A DNA stretch of 9,704 nt from SLSG01 sp041690235 (GTDB lineage: Bacteria > Bacteroidota > Bacteroidia > Bacteroidales > UBA7960), in assembly GCA_041690235.1 (NCBI GenBank), contig JAWLHS010000077.1, positions 1-9,704 on the forward strand, read 5' to 3'. The position numbers and the translations under genes were made by a program. This document shows, one piece after another, positions 5,509 to 9,704 of this stretch (position 1 is its first letter; each line of letters begins with the position of its first letter). The notes under the pieces are model-generated. The model did no database searches, had not been told where the DNA came from, and was given only the letters and a program-made list of their open reading frames with translations.

Positions 5509-6783
5509 TTAAACCTTCATCGCTTCCAGATCAGCGAAAAACCCCGGATAAGACTTGCTTACCACCCCAGGGTTTTCGATGCTGACCCCGGTTTTGGAAT
5601 TCAGCGCGGCGATGGCCCCGGCCATGGCGATGCGGTGGTCTCCATGGGAGTGGATCGTCCCGCCATGTATTTCTCCTCCTTCGACCACGAGGGTGTTGTC
5701 GCCTTCAATCCAAAGCCGGATGCCTATCCTGCCGAAGGTATCAATCAGGGCGGCCGCCCGGTCGCTTTCTTTGGCGGCGAGCCGCCCGGTTCCATGGATG
5801 CGTGACAGCCCCTGGCAGTTCGCCGCCAGGGCGGTCAATGGAGGAAACAGATCCGGGCAGTGTGTGGCGTCAAATTCAAAACCCTTCAGGTTTTTCCGCC
5901 CGGCCTCAATGGCCCCCTGTGTTTTGCCGCCGTCGGAACCTTTCAATCCGGCACCCGCGGTTTCCAGCGCTTGAATAATCTTTTTGTCGGCCTGGGTGGA
6001 AGCCACATCCAGGTTGTCTACCCTGACCTTTCCGGCCACGGCGCCTGCCACCAGCAGGAAGGCCCCACCGCTCCAGTCCCCCTCCACCACAAATTTCGCG
6101 GGCTTGTACACCTGGGGCGCCGGGATAAAGAATTCACGGTATCCCCGGTTTTCAACGCCGGCCCCGAAAGCCTTCATCACCATCAGGGTGGTATCAATAT
6201 AGGGAATGCTTTTTAGGTTCTCCACCTCCAGGTAACAATCGGTCCGGGCCATGGGTGCGGCCATCAACAGGCCTGTAAGTACTTGTGAACTGAGTGAAGC
6301 GTCAATTTTCGCCCTTCCGCCCCTGAGGGGTCCCCTGACGGTGATGGGCGGGAAGCCGTTATTGGTCCGGCATTGGACACCAAGTGCCTGAAGTGAATGT
6401 TGGATGATGTGCATGGGACGTTGCAACAGGCTGCCTGTGGCGGTCAGGCTCACTTCCTGATCGAAGGCAGCTGACAACCCGGAAAACATCCGGATCCCCA
6501 GCCCCGATTCCCCGCAGTTCAGTGCAACAGCGGGAGGTTGGACGCCCCCGTCGATCAACAGCTTGTCTTCCCCTTCCCGGATTCTTGCCCCCATGGCGCG
6601 GCAAACCCTGATGGCCGCCAGGACATCATCACAGCGGCCCGGGAACCAAATTTCGGATCTTCCGCTGCTAACGGCCGCGAGGGCAATGGCCCGCTGAGCC
6701 ACACTCTTGGAGGCAGGGGCCATAACACGGCCGTTTACGCTGCCGGGTTCAATGCGTATGGGTAGGGAATCACCTCGTGTCAT
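5509..6783 (-). CDS. aroA: 3-phosphoshikimate 1-carboxyvinyltransferase (EPSP synthase)
   Basis: Transfers the enolpyruvyl group of phosphoenolpyruvate to shikimate-3-phosphate; this is the enzyme inhibited by glyphosate. The 424-residue product has the two-domain family pattern: APASKSVAQRA (22-32, Lys26), GESGLGIRMF (91-100), QRP (121-123), SSQ (165-167), the catalytic aspartate in CPDLFPPLTALAA (Asp311), KESDR (338-342), GDHRIAM (381-387) and the closing SKSYPGFFADLE (409-420, Lys410). The loop that is GNAGTAMRP in E. coli reads GESGLGIRM here: the glycine at the E. coli Gly96 position is kept, but the Thr97 and Pro101 positions are Leu and Met. I believe GESG-type loops occur in related Bacteroidota, so this need not be unusual. 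The gene lies 41 nt after aroB and 54 nt before aroC, in one transcription unit. Confidence 0.97.
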   Translation of the reverse strand: MTRGDSLPIRIEPGSVNGRVMAPASKSVAQRAIALAAVSSGRSEIWFPGRCDDVLAAIRVCRAMGARIREGEDKLLIDGGVQPPAVALNCGESGLGIRMFSGLSAAFDQEVSLTATGSLLQRPMHIIQHSLQALGVQCRTNNGFPPITVRGPLRGGRAKIDASLSSQVLTGLLMAAPMARTDCYLEVENLKSIPYIDTTLMVMKAFGAGVENRGYREFFIPAPQVYKPAKFVVEGDWSGGAFLLVAGAVAGKVRVDNLDVASTQADKKIIQALETAGAGLKGSDGGKTQGAIEAGRKNLKGFEFDATHCPDLFPPLTALAANCQGLSRIHGTGRLAAKESDRAAALIDTFGRIGIRLWIEGDNTLVVEGGEIHGGTIHSHGDHRIAMAGAIAALNSKTGVSIENPGVVSKSYPGFFADLEAMKV

Positions 6784-6824
6784 TCGTTTGGTCTATATCC
6801 ATTTGGGACAGGGATTTCATGCGT

Positions 6825-7877
6825 TTACCTACCATTCAGTGCGAAAGCCCGGATTTCTTCCACCGGAAGGCTTTCAACCACCACCTTGCCGATGCCCCGG
6901 TTCAGAACGAAATGGATGGTGTCGCCCTCTCTTTTTTTGTCTCTCATTAGGGCATCAAATACTTCTTCGGGGCTGACAGGCGGGGAGACGGGCAAGCCAA
7001 GTTTCGTCAGAAGTCTCAGCAGGCGTTCGTAATCCCCCGGATTCATCAGGCCTTTATGCACACTCAGTTTTCCGCTGAAGGCCAGTCCGGCCGACACGGC
7101 AAAGCCGTGGGGGATTTTGGTGGTTTTTTCAATGGCATGACCCCAGGTATGCCCGAGGTTCAGCTTGCGCCTCTCACCGGCTTCGCGTTCATCCCTTCCG
7201 ACAATGCCGGATTTGATGTGCACAGACCTGGAAATCAAATAGTGCAACAAGGCCTGGTCTTTGCCGAACACCGCCAGGGGATCTTGTTCCAGGCGCTCGA
7301 ACATGGATTTATCGTCGATGAGTGCATGCTTGACAACTTCTGCCATACCGTTTTTGATTTCCTGATCCGGAAGGGTCTTTAACAGCCGGGTATCGCAAAT
7401 AACAAAACGCGGCTGGTTAAAGGTGCCGATGATGTTTTTATAGCCATCGAGGTTGACACCGTTCTTGCCCCCGACGCTGGCATCGACTTGGGCAAGCAGG
7501 CTGGTTGCCACAAACCCGAAATCAAGTCCACGTAAAAACGTACTGGCTACAAAGCCGGCCAAATCGCATACCATGCCCCCCCCGATGCCGGTGATAAATG
7601 AACTGCGATCCGCCCCGTTGTCCATGAGCCACCTGTAGGCCAGTCCGGCGGTTTCGAGGGTTTTGCTTTGCTCCCCCGGCTCAAGGACAAAAACAGGCAG
7701 CCCCTCCCATGCGGCACCGTAGAGTCGCTGGATGTTTTTGTCGGTCAGGACGAATGTTTTTTTTCGGGGGAGGTAGTCCGGCAATCTGCCCAACTTCTCC
7801 CCGACAAGAACCATGCTTTCCTGTTGCAGGCCTTTCACCGGGATCTTTTCCAACCTATGTTTACCGGGTGAAGTCAT
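6825..7877 (-). CDS. aroB: 3-dehydroquinate synthase
   Basis: Second step of the shikimate pathway: DAHP to 3-dehydroquinate, requiring NAD+ and a divalent metal (Zn or Co). The 350-residue protein has the NAD-binding GGGMVCDLAGF (99-109), the substrate/NAD segment LLAQVDASVGGKNGVN (127-142), the metal ligands Glu180 (NGMAEVVKH), His243 (LNLGHTWGHAIE) and His257 (PHG), and basic active-site residues around Arg236-Lys238. The ATG at 7877 lies inside the end of the DAHP synthase/chorismate mutase gene, a 17-nt overlap that suggests translational coupling. The N-terminal MTSPGKHRLEK has no strong conservation, so a slightly later start is possible but no better candidate is visible. It consumes the product of the gene immediately upstream. 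Confidence 0.97.
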   Translation of the reverse strand: MTSPGKHRLEKIPVKGLQQESMVLVGEKLGRLPDYLPRKKTFVLTDKNIQRLYGAAWEGLPVFVLEPGEQSKTLETAGLAYRWLMDNGADRSSFITGIGGGMVCDLAGFVASTFLRGLDFGFVATSLLAQVDASVGGKNGVNLDGYKNIIGTFNQPRFVICDTRLLKTLPDQEIKNGMAEVVKHALIDDKSMFERLEQDPLAVFGKDQALLHYLISRSVHIKSGIVGRDEREAGERRKLNLGHTWGHAIEKTTKIPHGFAVSAGLAFSGKLSVHKGLMNPGDYERLLRLLTKLGLPVSPPVSPEEVFDALMRDKKREGDTIHFVLNRGIGKVVVESLPVEEIRAFALNGR

Positions 7878-8994
7878 TGGCGGGTTTTTGGGGTTCCTGG
7901 AGCTGGTCCACGTTCATAATCATGGTTTGCTGGTTGATGGACTCCTGGTGGATGGCCCTGAACAGGGTGCTGATAAAATCGCTTCCAAGCCCTTTGTTTT
8001 CACCCATGTCCATGTTTTTCCTGACCACTTCGGCCCAGCGTTTGGACTGCAGAACGGTTATGTTGTTCTCCTTTTTATAGCGGGCGATGGTTCGGGCAAT
8101 TTCCATCCGTTTCCCGAGTACATCGAGCAATTGTTCATCAAAGATATCAATCTTCTTTCGAAGTTCTTCCAGGACATTCAGGAACTTGCTGTCGGCCGAT
8201 TCGGGATCCCGCATGATGAGTTTGCCCAATAAATTCATCAGGCCTTCCGGGGTCAGTTGTTGCTGCGCATCGCTCAAGGCCTTGTCAGGATCAATATGCG
8301 TCTCAATCATGAGTCCGTCGAAATTCAGGTCCATCGCCTTTTGTGATACTTCCAGCAACATATGCCTGTTGCCGCAAATATGGCTTGGATCACAAATGAC
8401 CGGGAGGTTGGGGATGTGCTGTTTCAGATCGGCGGGAATCAGCCAGTGGGGGACATTTCGGTAAGGCGTTTTTTCGTAGTTTGAAAAACCGCGGTGTATG
8501 GCGGCAATTTTGGTGATGCCGGCTTTCTGTATGCGTTCGACCGCCCCCACCCAGAGCTCCAGGTCCGGGTTTACCGGGTTTTTGATCATGACCGTTACAT
8601 CTGAACCCTGCAGTGCATCTGCGATTTCCTGGACCACGAAGGGGTTGGCCGTGCTTCTTGCCCCGATCCAAAGGTGATCGATGCCATACTTCAGGGCTTC
8701 GTAAACATGCCTGGCATTGGCTACCTCTGTTGCGGCAGGCAGGCCGGTTTCCTGCCGGACCGTTTTCAGCCATTTCAGTCCGACACTACCCCTTCCCTCG
8801 AAGCTTCCCGGCCTTGTTCTCGGCTTCCAGATTCCGGCGCGGAAAATATCCACTCTTTTGCTTTCCGCGAGCCGGATGGCCGTCAGAACGACCTGCTCTT
8901 CAGACTCGGCGCTGCATGGACCGGCAATTACAAGGGGCCGTCTTTTCCAGGCATCCCAGGTTTTGATCGGATCAACGTGAATGATGGTTTCCAT
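7861..8994 (-). CDS. aroF: Bifunctional DAHP synthase (type I-beta, KDO8P-like) / chorismate mutase
   Basis: The N-terminal part (about 1-260) condenses phosphoenolpyruvate and erythrose-4-phosphate to DAHP. It shows VIAGPCSAES (22-31, metal ligand Cys27), FRAGIWKPRTRPGSF (51-65), IGARS (110-114), MIKNPVNPD (136-144), AIHRGF (165-170), ICDPSH (200-205) and ETHIDPDKA (231-239). The C-terminal part (about 273-358) is an AroQ-type chorismate mutase with the active-site residues in order: Arg279, Arg296, Lys307, Arg319 and Gln350. Known: this domain order is typical of Bacteroidota, where the mutase domain acts in the next pathway branch and also mediates allosteric inhibition of the synthase by prephenate. 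The start at 8994 overlaps the end of tyrA by 23 nt and the stop overlaps aroB by 17 nt. Gene naming for this family varies (aroA, aroF, aroG); the symbol is only a label. Confidence 0.95.
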   Translation of the reverse strand: METIIHVDPIKTWDAWKRRPLVIAGPCSAESEEQVVLTAIRLAESKRVDIFRAGIWKPRTRPGSFEGRGSVGLKWLKTVRQETGLPAATEVANARHVYEALKYGIDHLWIGARSTANPFVVQEIADALQGSDVTVMIKNPVNPDLELWVGAVERIQKAGITKIAAIHRGFSNYEKTPYRNVPHWLIPADLKQHIPNLPVICDPSHICGNRHMLLEVSQKAMDLNFDGLMIETHIDPDKALSDAQQQLTPEGLMNLLGKLIMRDPESADSKFLNVLEELRKKIDIFDEQLLDVLGKRMEIARTIARYKKENNITVLQSKRWAEVVRKNMDMGENKGLGSDFISTLFRAIHQESINQQTMIMNVDQLQEPQKPANDFTR

Positions 8995-9704
8995 ATTGGT
9001 TGGGTGTTTCTGAATTCAGCACTTTCTTGATTTTATTGGCTTCAAGGATCAGCTCCCGGATCCCCTCCCCGTTGTTGTTTTCAATATGGGTTTTAAACAG
9101 CATCAGGGTGTCAATATAGGTGTTGAGGACTTCGAGGACGTTTCCGGCATTTTGTTCAAAAACCGGAACCCAGGTGTTCGCTTCGCTTTTAGCCAGCCGG
9201 ACCGTAGAGGCGAAACCCCCTCCGGCAAGACTGAGAATGCGTTTGTGGTTTTTCTCCTTTTCCAGTACACATAGCGACAGGGCAAAGGAAGAGATATGGG
9301 ATATATGGGAAACATAGGCGGCGCTTACGTCATGTTCTGCGGCGTTCATGTAGATCAGCCTCATTTTAAGGGCCCGGAACATATCCCTTATGACCCGGAG
9401 GGCCTCTTCGCTGCTCCGCTCGGGATCGCAAATGATGGCGCATTTGTTCTCGAACAGCTTTTCAATGGCTGCCCCGGGACCTGAATGCTCTGTGCCCGCC
9501 ATGGGATGGGCTGCCACGTACTGACGGCGGTTGGGATGGTTTTGCACCAGTTGTCCCATGCCCGCCTTGGTTGATCCCATGTCGGTGATCACCTTTGGGC
9601 TTCCCGCCGTTGCATCCAGAATGTGGGGAAGCCATTGTTTGATGGCATCAATCGGACAGGCCAATATGATCAGGTCGGCTTGTGAAACCGCCTGGTCCAG
9701 CGGT
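8972..9704 (-). CDS. tyrA: Prephenate dehydrogenase, C-terminal 243 residues (5' end beyond window)
   Basis: Oxidative decarboxylation of prephenate to 4-hydroxyphenylpyruvate, the tyrosine branch. The frame is open to the right edge, so the start codon and the N-terminal GxGxxG of the Rossmann fold are outside the window. Visible from the edge are QADLIILACPIDAI (the end of the nucleotide-binding part), TDMGSTK, AHPMAGTEHSGP (substrate-binding region with its conserved histidine), AAEHDVSAAYVSHISHISSF and GGGFASTVRLA, all typical of the dehydrogenase. No ACT or other domain follows. It ends 23 nt inside the DAHP synthase/chorismate mutase gene, whose mutase domain makes its substrate, so the two are probably translationally coupled. 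A TTG at 9664 is in frame but is not the start, because conserved sequence continues upstream of it. Confidence 0.93.
   Translation of the reverse strand, partial: PLDQAVSQADLIILACPIDAIKQWLPHILDATAGSPKVITDMGSTKAGMGQLVQNHPNRRQYVAAHPMAGTEHSGPGAAIEKLFENKCAIICDPERSSEEALRVIRDMFRALKMRLIYMNAAEHDVSAAYVSHISHISSFALSLCVLEKEKNHKRILSLAGGGFASTVRLAKSEANTWVPVFEQNAGNVLEVLNTYIDTLMLFKTHIENNNGEGIRELILEANKIKKVLNSETPNQYGNHHSR

Noticed and set aside
9662..9664. TTG as the start of tyrA
   Set aside because: Conserved dehydrogenase sequence (QADLIILA) continues upstream in the same frame to the window edge, so the gene is truncated rather than short.

Overview
The window is about 9.7 kb of amino-acid biosynthesis genes, all on the minus strand and read from right to left. 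The gene families point to the Bacteroidota (Bacteroidales-like): a DAHP synthase of the KDO8P-like type fused to a C-terminal AroQ chorismate mutase, the hisG-hisD-hisC-hisB order, a long-form HisG, an EPSP synthase with a GESG loop, and an absence of strong Shine-Dalgarno sequences. The DNA is fairly GC-rich. A 100-N assembly gap shows that it is a draft scaffold, probably metagenomic. The genus cannot be named from sequence alone.

Right half (9704 to 4462): an aromatic amino-acid operon, tyrA (5' end outside the window), DAHP synthase/chorismate mutase, aroB, aroA and aroC. The first three genes overlap by 17 to 23 nt; the later spacers are 41 and 54 nt. Together they cover entry into the shikimate pathway, three of its later steps to chorismate, chorismate to prephenate, and prephenate to the tyrosine precursor.

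Middle (4461 to 4192): a non-genic leader of about 270 nt in front of hisG. It holds a 25-codon peptide with six His codons in an eight-codon stretch, then a stem-loop with a nine-T tract that ends 18 nt before the hisG start. This looks like a classical histidine transcription attenuator. A 7-bp alternative pairing that would disrupt the terminator is also visible.

Left half (4191 to 1): hisG, a spacer of 18-bp tandem repeats containing the assembly gap, hisD, and then one uninterrupted reading frame of at least 557 codons. That frame encodes a complete HisC aminotransferase, an 85-residue low-complexity linker with a perfect 48-bp tandem duplication, and the first ~106 residues of an imidazoleglycerol-phosphate dehydratase (HisB). 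I checked the frame codon by codon and found no stop. This HisC-HisB fusion joins two consecutive pathway steps: the dehydratase product is the aminotransferase substrate. It also lacks the HAD phosphatase domain usually placed in front of the dehydratase in this phylum.

The points most worth a second look are the HisC-linker-HisB fusion, the histidine attenuator, and the concentration of repetitive or low-complexity DNA at all three his gene junctions.
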